DNA of 13,876 bases from Bacteroidota bacterium (GTDB taxonomy: Bacteria > Bacteroidota > Bacteroidia > Flavobacteriales_F > PHOS-HE28), in assembly GCA_023418095.1 (NCBI GenBank), contig JAEZDL010000246.1, positions 1 through 13,876 on the forward strand, given 5' to 3'. Each line of letters opens with the position of its first letter. Within the stretch, counting starts at the first letter, position 1. The notes beneath the pieces were generated by a model. That model saw only the letters and a program-made list of their open reading frames with translations. It searched no databases and was not told the DNA's origin. Both the position numbers and the translations under genes were made by a program. Shown here in pieces: positions 7,897 through 13,876 of the stretch.

Positions 7897-9543
7897 ATGA
7901 ACACATCGCTCAAGGAAAGAAAACACCCGGCCGCACTTCCCTACCTGTTCTTCTCCGAGATGTGGGAAAGGTTCGGGTACTATCTCATGATCGGCATCTT
8001 CCTGCTCTACCTCAAGAACGTGGAGCAGGGTTTCGCGATGACGAACACAGAGGCTTCCGATCTGTACGGAACGTTCATCGCGCTGGTATTCCTCACTCCA
8101 TTCATTGGAGGATTGCTCGCTGATCGGTATTTCGGTTACCGAAGGTCGATCATCGCAGGTGGGATCATGATGGGCCTTGGCTATTGCCTCATGGCCATCC
8201 ACAGTTTGCCGATGCTGTATCTCTCCATGGCACTGGTGATCTTCGGCAATGGCTTCTTCAAACCGAACATCTCTACGCTGCTCGGCAACGTCTACACCGA
8301 TCCGAAGTACATCTCTCGCAAAGATGAAGGCTATAACATATTCTACATGGGCATCAATATCGGTGCCTTCATCTGCAATTTCTTCAGCGCGGCGATCATC
8401 ATCCTTTGGGGCTGGAAGTACGCGTTCGTCGCGGCGGGCGTGGGCATGTTCATCGGTGTGATCATCTTCATGTTGGGCACACGGCATTATCGCGCAGCGG
8501 ATGTGAAGAAGGAGATGACGAAGGAGGACATGCCGTTCGGCCGGATCCTGGTGACCATTCTACTTCCCTCGGTGATCGCAGGTGTGATCGGTTGGATCAT
8601 TCCTGGCAACATCTTCCAATCGGACAGCAACGATGCGTTCATCTTCGCATGCATTCCCGTGATCTATTTCTTCGCTTCGCTCTATTTCCGCGCGGAACGA
8701 TCGGAGAAACGGCCGATCGCGGCTTTGCTCGCCATTTTCGCTGCGGTTATCATGTTCTGGGCGGTGTTCAAGCAGAACGGCACCGCACTCACGATCTGGG
8801 CGGACACCTACACCGATCGCGAAGTTTCGGGGACGCTGGGTGAAGTCTTCAGCGGCGTTTATCTCGCTGATGAACTGGAATACAAGAAGGATTCGGTGGA
8901 ACTATACGATGATCAATTCCGCCTGCAAAAGCAGGATGGAAAGGTGATCAAGGAGTACAACTATCCGCCGTATTTCAAGAATGTGGATCCATCCAAATTG
9001 CCGGAGGACGGTGAGTCGGCCACGCTCTGGTCCACGCCGCTCAGCCAGTCGATCAATCCAGGTTGGGTGATCATCCTTACACCGCTCGTCGTCGCGTTTT
9101 TCGCATTCCTGCGGAAGAAAGGGAAAGAGCCTTCAACACCCACCAAGATCGCGTTCGGTCTGTTGATCTCGGCGATCAGCGTGCTGGTGATGGTGTGGGC
9201 GGTGGAAGCTTCGGACAACGGCACGGTGAAGGCAAGCACGGGGTGGCTTATGGCGACCTACGGCGTGATCACGATCGGCGAATTGCTCCTGAGCCCGATG
9301 GGTCTTTCACTGGTCTCGAAGCTTAGTCCGGCGCGGCTCACCGCGCTCATGATGGGCGGCTGGTTCCTTTCCACTTCGATCGGGAACAAGCTCTCCGGCG
9401 TGCTCGCGACGCTTTGGGACAGTTACGAGGACAAGGCGAATTTCTTCTGGGTGAATTTCGCGCTGTTGATGGTCGCCACGCTGATCATGTTCGCCATGCT
9501 GAAATGGCTGAACCAGATCATGAAGGAAAAAGGCTTGCATTAG
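7897..9543 (+). CDS. POT/PTR2-family proton-coupled peptide transporter (peptide MFS transporter)
   Basis: This 548-aa inner-membrane protein of the POT (PTR2) branch of the major facilitator superfamily probably imports di- and tripeptides with protons. The family ExxER motif is present as SEMWERFGYY (E21, E24, R25). Other signatures are GGLLADRYFGYRRSI (71-85), FGNGFFKPNISTLLGNVY (116-133), GYNIFYMGINIGAF (145-158), FKQNGTALTIW (291-301) and GELLLSPMGLSLVSKLSP (461-478). About 12 to 14 membrane segments can be read. Residues 302-386 are a long hydrophilic, charged loop, an insertion seen in Bacteroidota members. The frame also extends upstream to an ATG at 7786, but those 37 residues (GHPKGYGCGNRSIPYLDRRR) are not transporter-like and lie in the divergent regulatory region, so the ATG at 7897 is preferred. 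It converges with the aminotransferase gene with a 9-bp gap. Confidence 0.93.
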   Translation: MNTSLKERKHPAALPYLFFSEMWERFGYYLMIGIFLLYLKNVEQGFAMTNTEASDLYGTFIALVFLTPFIGGLLADRYFGYRRSIIAGGIMMGLGYCLMAIHSLPMLYLSMALVIFGNGFFKPNISTLLGNVYTDPKYISRKDEGYNIFYMGINIGAFICNFFSAAIIILWGWKYAFVAAGVGMFIGVIIFMLGTRHYRAADVKKEMTKEDMPFGRILVTILLPSVIAGVIGWIIPGNIFQSDSNDAFIFACIPVIYFFASLYFRAERSEKRPIAALLAIFAAVIMFWAVFKQNGTALTIWADTYTDREVSGTLGEVFSGVYLADELEYKKDSVELYDDQFRLQKQDGKVIKEYNYPPYFKNVDPSKLPEDGESATLWSTPLSQSINPGWVIILTPLVVAFFAFLRKKGKEPSTPTKIAFGLLISAISVLVMVWAVEASDNGTVKASTGWLMATYGVITIGELLLSPMGLSLVSKLSPARLTALMMGGWFLSTSIGNKLSGVLATLWDSYEDKANFFWVNFALLMVATLIMFAMLKWLNQIMKEKGLH

Positions 9544-9552
9544 ATCCGTAGA

Positions 9553-10782
9553 TCAGCGCGAAGCGATCGAAGCCTGCTCCTTCCGGCCGATCGTGCCGGG
9601 GTAGCTCTGCAGCGCTTCGCGAAGGCATTCCACCGCGATCTGCAATTGCTGTTTCTCCAGCACGTAGGCGAGTCGCACCTGCTTGCGGCCTGTCGCCGGT
9701 TCCGCATAGAAACCTGTGGCCGGCGCCATCATCACCGTGTGGCCTTTGTGTTCGAAGGATTCCAACAGCCATTGACAGAACCGATCGGAATCATCGATCG
9801 GTAATTCGGCCACGCAATAGAACGCGCCTTTGGGCTTGGGGCAGATCACACCTTCGATCGTGTTCAATCCATCCACAAGAATGTCGCGGCGTTCGCGGTA
9901 TTCCGTGATCACACTTTCAAAGTAGGAAGCCGGTGTCCTCAACGCTGCTTCGGAAGCGATCTGTCCGAAGGTCGGCGGGCTCAATCGCGCTTGAGCCATT
10001 TTCAGTACGGCGTTGTACAGATCGGCATTCCGGGTGATGAAAGCACCGACCCGCGCGCCACACATGCTGTAACGCTTGCTCACACTATCCACCAGCACCA
10101 CGTTCTGCTCGATCCCTTTCAACGTCATGGTGCTGATGTGCTCGGCACCGTCGTAACAGAACTCCCGGTACACTTCATCGGCGAAGAGGTAGAGATCGTA
10201 CTTCTTCACGATGTCGCGCAGCGTTTCCAGCTCCTTCCCGCTGTAGAGGTAACCCGTGGGATTGCCTGGATTGCAGATCAGGATCCCTTTTGTGCGAGGC
10301 GTGATCAGTTGCTCAAACGCATCGATCGGCGGAAGCGCGAAACCATCGTTGATCGTGCTGCGCACCGGTACCACCTTCACGCCGGCAGCGATCGCGAAAC
10401 TGTTGTAATTCGCGTAGTACGGCTCCGGAATGATCAGTTCATCGCCCGGCTCGAAACACGCCATCATCCCGAAGAGCAGCGCTTCACTTCCACCGTTGGT
10501 AACGATGATCTGCTCATGCGTCACATCGATCGCGTGCTGCTTGTAATATTCCGCCAGGCCTTTGCGATAGCTCTCGAAACCGGCGCTGTGGCTATACTCG
10601 ATCACTTTCCGATCCAGGTTGCGGATCGCATCCAGCGCCACTTCCGGCGTTTCGATGTCCGGTTGCCCAATGTTCAGGTGGATCACTTTGGTGCCACGCT
10701 TCTTGGAGGCTTCGGCATAGGGAACCAGTTTGCGGATCGGTGAAGCGGGCATCTGCCGGCCCTTGGTGGAGATCGATGGCAT
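9553..10782 (-). CDS. Pyridoxal-phosphate aminotransferase, class I/II (AspC-like)
   Basis: This 409-aa cytosolic PLP enzyme transfers an amino group between an amino acid and a 2-oxo acid; the substrate pair cannot be read from sequence. Family motifs appear in order: LNIGQPDIETP (37-47), NGGSEALLF (96-104, PLP phosphate region), EPYYANY (120-126), NPGNPTG (171-177), ADEVY (201-205, with Asp202 for the PLP ring nitrogen), SVSKRYSMCGARVG (233-246, with the Schiff-base Lys236 and Arg244) and VRLAYVL near 386 (substrate-carboxylate Arg). The length is normal. An in-frame TTG at 10803 would add seven residues, but the ATG at 10782 gives MPSISTKGRQMPASPIRKL, the usual Bacteroidota N-terminus, and follows a purine-rich GAAGAA. 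Its promoter must lie in the 75 bp before the terminator of the upstream DUF1573 gene. The sequence GAACTTTG in that gap is one mismatch from a -7 box. Confidence 0.93.
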   Translation of the reverse strand: MPSISTKGRQMPASPIRKLVPYAEASKKRGTKVIHLNIGQPDIETPEVALDAIRNLDRKVIEYSHSAGFESYRKGLAEYYKQHAIDVTHEQIIVTNGGSEALLFGMMACFEPGDELIIPEPYYANYNSFAIAAGVKVVPVRSTINDGFALPPIDAFEQLITPRTKGILICNPGNPTGYLYSGKELETLRDIVKKYDLYLFADEVYREFCYDGAEHISTMTLKGIEQNVVLVDSVSKRYSMCGARVGAFITRNADLYNAVLKMAQARLSPPTFGQIASEAALRTPASYFESVITEYRERRDILVDGLNTIEGVICPKPKGAFYCVAELPIDDSDRFCQWLLESFEHKGHTVMMAPATGFYAEPATGRKQVRLAYVLEKQQLQIAVECLREALQSYPGTIGRKEQASIASR

Positions 10783-10846
10783 TTCTTCAGGTTTCGCCCG
10801 CAAAGTTCGGCTTTTCCTGCGTGAAAAGGGCGGTGCCCGGATCGGT

Positions 10847-10877
10847 ACAAAAGAAGAGCCCCTCCGATCGGAGGGGC
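10847..10877 (-). terminator. Intrinsic terminator of the first DUF1573 gene
   Basis: On the minus strand a perfect 20-bp palindrome, GCCCCTCCGATCGGAGGGGC (10858-10877), is followed directly by the T-rich tail TCTTCTTTTGT. It begins 25 bp after the TAA of the DUF1573 gene and separates it from the aminotransferase gene. The strong GC stem with a T tract is the classical form. Confidence 0.8.
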
Positions 10878-10902
10878 CCCACGTTGTTCAATATCGATCG
10901 GC

Positions 10903-11361
10903 TTAGTTCTCCACCGGAGCCATCGGGCTCTGTTCCTTCACGGGTGAGGACGGGGTTTCCGGCGCGGCTTCAACGGTTCCCTTGATGCGCACGATCTTTT
11001 CAGGTGCGTTCTCGGCATTGCTGCTGATGGTCACGCTCTTGTTGATCGGGCCTACGCGCTTGGTGTCGTACTTCACAGTAACGGTAGTGCTCTGGCCTGG
11101 CTTGATCGGTTCGGTATCGCATTTCGGAACCGTGCAACCGCAGCTGCCTTTGCAGCTGGTAATGATCAGGGGAGCGGATCCCGTGTTGGTAACTGTGAAC
11201 TCACAGGTACCGTTCGCACCTTGTGGGATCGTTCCGTAATCATGCACCTCCTTGTCCACGGAGATCTGTGGGCCCGAGCCGCCGACCGGCTTGGCATTGT
11301 CCTGAGCGATGGCGCCGAGGAAAGCGGCACTGAGGCCGAGCGAGAGCAGAAGCTTTTTCAT
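10903..11361 (-). CDS. DUF1573 periplasmic protein, copy A (Pro/Ser-rich tail)
   Basis: This 152-aa exported protein has a signal peptide at 1-20 (ending GAIAQ) and one DUF1573 domain (about 31-130), an Ig-like fold related to ASPM/SPD-2/Hydin domains. The function of the family is not established. Typical features are ISVDKEVHDYGTIPQG (33-48), FTVTNTGSAPLII (55-67), the Cys motif CKGSCGCTVPKC (C70, C74, C76, C81), EPIKPGQ and IKGTVE. An additional Cys53 is absent from the neighbouring paralogue. The tail (131-152) is rich in Pro and Ser. Codon TTG at 11370 is an in-frame alternative start, but the ATG at 11361 gives a normal signal peptide (MKKLLLSLGL). A TTAACA-N5-TTAACA element and an exact TAnnTTTG box precede the gene, and a strong terminator follows it. 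Confidence 0.92.
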   Translation of the reverse strand: MKKLLLSLGLSAAFLGAIAQDNAKPVGGSGPQISVDKEVHDYGTIPQGANGTCEFTVTNTGSAPLIITSCKGSCGCTVPKCDTEPIKPGQSTTVTVKYDTKRVGPINKSVTISSNAENAPEKIVRIKGTVEAAPETPSSPVKEQSPMAPVEN

Positions 11362-11396
11362 CTTGTTCAATGTTGTTCGGTTAATGGCAGCGATCC

Positions 11397-11447
11397 CAAA
11401 ATTATCAGCTATCGTGCCGGTTTTTTGGAGTTAACAGGAGATTAACA
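11397..11447 (-). promoter_or_regulatory. Promoter of DUF1573 copy A with a TTAACA direct-repeat box
   Basis: On the minus strand, TAATTTTG (11404 down to 11397) is an exact match to the Bacteroidota -7 box TAnnTTTG and lies 35 bp before the ATG. The element TTAACAGGAGATTAACA (plus-strand 11431-11447) lies 26 bp upstream of that box. Read on the minus strand it is TGTTAA-N5-TGTTAA, two hexamers at an 11-bp period. There is no TTG at -33, which fits a promoter that needs an activator. The same arrangement precedes copy B. Confidence 0.55.
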
Positions 11448-11460
11448 AGGGCAGGGTTGA

Positions 11461-11520
11461 TGGCTGAAGGTTGGAGGCTGAATGTTGGAGGTTTCAACAT
11501 TCAACTCCTCAACTTCCAAC
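11461..11520 (-). repeat. Intergenic hairpin after DUF1573 copy B
   Basis: TGAATGTTG (11479-11487) and CAACATTCA (11495-11503) are perfect 9-bp arms around a 7-base loop. Flanking GGAG/CTCC and GTTGGA/TCCAAC pairs could extend the stem with bulges. It starts one base after the stop of copy B, so it would form in that mRNA's 3' end. No T tract follows, so it may stabilise the 3' end or act as a weak terminator. The sequence is built from degenerate TTGGAGG/TTGAAGG words. Confidence 0.55.
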
Positions 11521-11521
11521 G

Positions 11522-11956
11522 TCAGTGCGTATGCCCTTCGTGACCGGTGGTGCCAGCCGCAGCTTCAACGGTGCCGCTGATCTTGATCTGTTTGGAAGGT
11601 TCGTTCTTCGCGTTGCTGGTGATCGTGACCGTCTTGTTGAACGGACCAACGCGCTCCGTGTCGTATTTCACGGAAACAGTGCTCTTCTCACCAGGCTTGA
11701 TCGGTTCCTTCTGGCACTCGGGCACCGTGCAACCGCAGCTACCCTGGCATTGTGTGATCAGCAATGGTTGATCGCCGGTATTGGTTACCACGAAGGTGCG
11801 CACACCATCAGAGCCTTTTGCGATCGTTCCGTAATCCACCACTTCCTTGTCCACACTGATCATTGGTCCGGTGCCGCCCACCGGTTTCATTTCAGGTTGC
11901 GCGAAAGCTGTGGCCGAGAAAAGGCCGATCGCCAGGGTGAGCAGGAAGTTCTTCAT
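11522..11956 (-). CDS. DUF1573 periplasmic protein, copy B (His-rich tail)
   Basis: This 144-aa exported protein has a signal peptide at 1-20 (ending ATAFAQ) and one DUF1573 domain. It aligns with copy A without a gap over residues 1-133, with 84 identical positions by hand count (about 63%). The Cys motif CQGSCGCTVPEC (C70, C74, C76, C81) and ISVDKEVVDYGTI are kept; Cys53 of copy A is Arg here. The tail differs completely and ends GHEGHTH, a short His-rich stretch that could bind metal (inference). The gene lies upstream of copy A with 160 bp between them and has its own promoter-like region. It is clearly a tandem duplicate of copy A, and the role of the family remains unknown. Confidence 0.92.
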   Translation of the reverse strand: MKNFLLTLAIGLFSATAFAQPEMKPVGGTGPMISVDKEVVDYGTIAKGSDGVRTFVVTNTGDQPLLITQCQGSCGCTVPECQKEPIKPGEKSTVSVKYDTERVGPFNKTVTITSNAKNEPSKQIKISGTVEAAAGTTGHEGHTH

Positions 11957-11984
11957 TGATCGAAGGTTTTGTTCTTTGTTACGC

Positions 11985-12037
11985 CGAAATTAGATGGGCA
12001 TGTTCGCTGTGTTCCAGACCTTAACAGGAGATTAACA
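11985..12037 (-). promoter_or_regulatory. Promoter of DUF1573 copy B with the same TTAACA direct-repeat box
   Basis: On the minus strand, TAATTTCG (11992 down to 11985) is one mismatch from TAnnTTTG and lies 28 bp before the ATG. TTAACAGGAGATTAACA (plus-strand 12021-12037) is identical over 17 bp to the element before copy A and lies 28 bp upstream of the -7-like box (26 bp in copy A). The sequence between the two elements is unrelated in the two copies, so the box looks retained by selection. Confidence 0.55.
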
Positions 12038-12046
12038 GCGTGTCTA

Positions 12047-12092
12047 CCACCATTGTGAGTTGTTCGTTGCCAGTTGCCAGGAATAATGGTGG
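12047..12092. repeat. Short inverted repeat in the DUF1573-sppA intergenic region
   Basis: CCACCATT (12047-12054) and AATGGTGG (12085-12092) are perfect 8-bp arms 30 bp apart. The loop contains the tandem words GTTGCCA-GTTGCCA. No gene covers this part, and its role is unknown. Confidence 0.45.
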
Positions 12093-12116
12093 ATCGGATG
12101 CTCTCCGGACCCAAGG

Positions 12117-12205
12117 ATGCGTGAAGGATAGGAGCGGAAAACCCGCAGCGCAGCGAGGATTTGCAGCGTATAGCCTGGCCCGAGGCTTTGCGAGGGACAC
12201 GCCCG
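12117..12205 (-). repeat. Bacteroidota-type intergenic repeat (GGGCGTGTCCC ... CTTCACGCA)
   Basis: Read on the minus strand, the segment opens with GGGCGTGTCCC, continues through GGCTATACGCTGCAAATCC and CTCGCTGCGCTGCGGG, and closes with CTATCCTTCACGCA. I recognise this order of blocks as an intergenic repeat common in Bacteroidota genomes; the recognition is from memory and not a search. It sits in the 311-bp gap (12038-12348) between DUF1573 copy B and sppA. The flanking bases on both sides are degenerate repeats of ACTTGCC/TTGCCAG words. No reading frame here is convincing. Confidence 0.6.
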
Positions 12206-12348
12206 AACAACTTGACACTTGCCGCTTATGACTTGCTGCTTCCCTACGTCCTTTCATACGATGAGCGCCCCGTTCGTGTGATCCATGGATGCCGGCATTG
12301 CTGTTCCGTTTAGTTTCGATCCGCTAACAAGAGAAAACCGATCCGATC

Positions 12349-13876
12349 ATGAGACAATTCCTCAAATTCATGCTGGCCTCCATGCTGGGCACTTTGCTGG
12401 TGGGCGCGTTGATGATCTTCATCCTGATCGGAACGATCGCAGCGCTGGGCGCAACGTTCGCATCCAAGGATGGTGCAACCACGATCAAGGATGGGTCGGT
12501 ACTGCATATCACGCTGGACAAGGAGATCAGGGATCGCGGCAGCAAGGACCAGTTCGACATGGACTTCGGGCCGTTCCAGGCGAATGCGCACATCGGCCTC
12601 AACAACATCCTCGAAAGCCTGGAGCACGCCAAGACCGATGATAAGATCGAAGGGATCTACCTCGATCTGGTGATGGTGAACGGTGGTTTCGCAACGCTGA
12701 AGGAGATCCGTGAAAAGCTCATCGAGTTCAGGAATGAAAGCGGGAAACCGGTGATCGCGCACAGCGAATTCTATACGCAGGCCGCGTACTACCTGGCCAC
12801 TGCGGCCGATGAGATCTACCTGCAACCGAAAGGCGATCTGGACTACCGTGGATTGAGCTCTGAATCGATGTTCCTGAAAGGCCTGTTCGACAAGTTGGAT
12901 ATCGACATCCAGTTGATCCGCGGAAGCAACAACAAGTTCAAGGCGTTCGGCGAAACGTTCACCGAAGAGAAGATGAGCGAACCGAACCGCGAACAGATCC
13001 GCATGATCCTGCGCGACTTCTGGAACGAACACCTGGCAGCGGTATCCAGCGCGCGTAACATCGATCAGCAGCGGTTGAATTTGATCGCGGACAGCATGCT
13101 CGTTCGCAGCGATATCTCTGCGATGGAACAAGGCTTCATCAATGGTGCGAAATATCTGGATGAAGTGCACGACATCATTCGTGAGCGGATGGATCTGAAA
13201 GTGGATGAGGAGGACAAGGAGATCGAGTTCGTTTCCTTGAAGGATTATTCGCGATCCTTTACCCCGAAGTCGAAAAAAGGCGGAGCGGCAGCAAGCAAGA
13301 ACAAACTGGCGGTGATCTATGCTGAAGGATCGATCTCTTCAGGAAAGAATTCCGACGGCACGATCGGTAGCACCAGCCTGGGCGAAACACTTCGCGAGGC
13401 GCGGGAGGATGATGACATCAAAGCCGTTGTCTTCCGCGTGAATTCCCCCGGCGGAAGCGCACTGGCGAGCGAAGTGATCTGGCGTGAAGTGAAGATGATA
13501 GCCGAGAAGAAACCGATCGTGGTGAGCATGGGCGATGTGGCCGCATCAGGCGGATATTACATAAGTGCTCCCGCAACGAAGATCTACGCACAACCCACCA
13601 CGATCACGGGTTCGATCGGGGTCTTCGGGATGATCCCCAACATGCAGGGCTTCTTCAACAACAAGCTCGGCATCACCTTCGATGTTGAGAAGACCCACCG
13701 CTACGCGGATATGCTCACCGTGAGCCGTCCGCTGGACGAGCAGGAACTGCGCATCATGCAGCTTTACGTGGATGATATCTACGATACGTTCAAAGCGCGC
13801 GTTGCCGAAGGCCGGAAACTGGATGTGGCCGCAGTGGACAGCATTGGCCAGGGGCGCGTGTGGAGCGGCACTGAAG
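12349..13876 (+). CDS. sppA: Signal peptide peptidase SppA, 67-kDa type (3' end cut by window)
   Basis: The first 509 residues are present and the frame is still open at the right edge; full-length members are near 600. SppA is a membrane-anchored serine/lysine protease that degrades cleaved signal peptides. A short N-terminal segment (MRQFLKFMLASMLG) and hydrophobic residues 11-37 form the single membrane anchor. The N-terminal half is the long form's inactive repeat plus the catalytic Lys, read here as Lys198 in NNKFKAFGETF. The C-terminal half has AVIYAEGSIS (321-330), NSPGGS (365-370) and the nucleophile Ser400 in GDVAASGGYYIS, then TITGSIGVFG (418-427). The Lys region differs from the usual GxYKSAVEPF. 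The ATG at 12349 is chosen because it opens directly into the anchor. TAGTTTCG at 12311-12318 is a weak -7-like box. Confidence 0.93.
   Translation, partial: MRQFLKFMLASMLGTLLVGALMIFILIGTIAALGATFASKDGATTIKDGSVLHITLDKEIRDRGSKDQFDMDFGPFQANAHIGLNNILESLEHAKTDDKIEGIYLDLVMVNGGFATLKEIREKLIEFRNESGKPVIAHSEFYTQAAYYLATAADEIYLQPKGDLDYRGLSSESMFLKGLFDKLDIDIQLIRGSNNKFKAFGETFTEEKMSEPNREQIRMILRDFWNEHLAAVSSARNIDQQRLNLIADSMLVRSDISAMEQGFINGAKYLDEVHDIIRERMDLKVDEEDKEIEFVSLKDYSRSFTPKSKKGGAAASKNKLAVIYAEGSISSGKNSDGTIGSTSLGETLREAREDDDIKAVVFRVNSPGGSALASEVIWREVKMIAEKKPIVVSMGDVAASGGYYISAPATKIYAQPTTITGSIGVFGMIPNMQGFFNNKLGITFDVEKTHRYADMLTVSRPLDEQELRIMQLYVDDIYDTFKARVAEGRKLDVAAVDSIGQGRVWSGTE

Noticed and set aside
7783..8487. 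234-aa minus-strand frame opposite the peptide transporter
   Set aside because: It is antisense to conserved POT motifs and overlaps the divergent regulatory region; its composition is typical of antisense frames.
9991..10743. 250-aa plus-strand frame opposite the aminotransferase
   Set aside because: The minus strand has every PLP-enzyme motif in order over this span, so the plus frame is a shadow.
10783..10803. TTG start adding seven residues to the aminotransferase
   Set aside because: The ATG at 10782 yields the normal family N-terminus and has a purine-rich site just upstream.
12310..13170. 286-aa minus-strand frame opposite sppA
   Set aside because: The plus strand carries clear SppA motifs over this span; the antisense protein is His- and Asp-rich without any recognisable family.

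Overview
The window looks like chromosomal DNA of a Bacteroidota bacterium with a fairly high GC content for that phylum, perhaps a Flavobacteriales-like environmental lineage (the placement is inference). The evidence is a type IX secretion (T9SS) type A C-terminal sorting domain, Bacteroidota-specific N-terminal modules on secreted proteins, two DUF1573 proteins, matches to the Bacteroidota promoter form TTG-N19-TAnnTTTG, few Shine-Dalgarno sites, and a GGGCGTGTCCC-type intergenic repeat. GATC is strikingly over-represented.

Layout, left to right. Positions 1-93 may hold the tail of a gene running off the left edge. A plus-strand cluster follows (311-5480): a secreted 320-aa protein with two Asp-rich, calcium-loop-like repeats; a 951-aa secreted, Cys-rich MopE-type metal-binding repeat protein; and a cytosolic FAD-dependent amine oxidase. 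The gaps are 23 and 38 bp, so they could be one transcript. A minus-strand pair converges on it (5470-7781): a 99-aa exported protein and, through an ATGA stop/start overlap, a 671-aa T9SS-sorted surface protein. A 115-bp divergent region with a nested inverted repeat separates that pair from a POT/PTR2 peptide transporter on the plus strand (7897-9543).

A class I/II aminotransferase (9553-10782, minus) converges on the transporter with a 9-bp gap. Upstream of it are two tandem DUF1573 genes (10903-11361 and 11522-11956, minus), about 63% identical without gaps through residue 133. Each carries the same 17-bp element, TTAACA-N5-TTAACA, 26 or 28 bp upstream of a TAnnTTTG-like -7 box. The first is followed by a clear intrinsic terminator. 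A repeat-filled intergenic region (12038-12348) leads to sppA, a signal peptide peptidase cut by the right edge.

Most genes are either housekeeping (transporter, aminotransferase, SppA) or envelope/secreted proteins. No mobile element, CRISPR array or RNA gene was seen. I found no clear new multi-gene system. The best leads are the shared DUF1573 promoter element, the MopE-like cluster, and the coupled 99-aa/T9SS pair.
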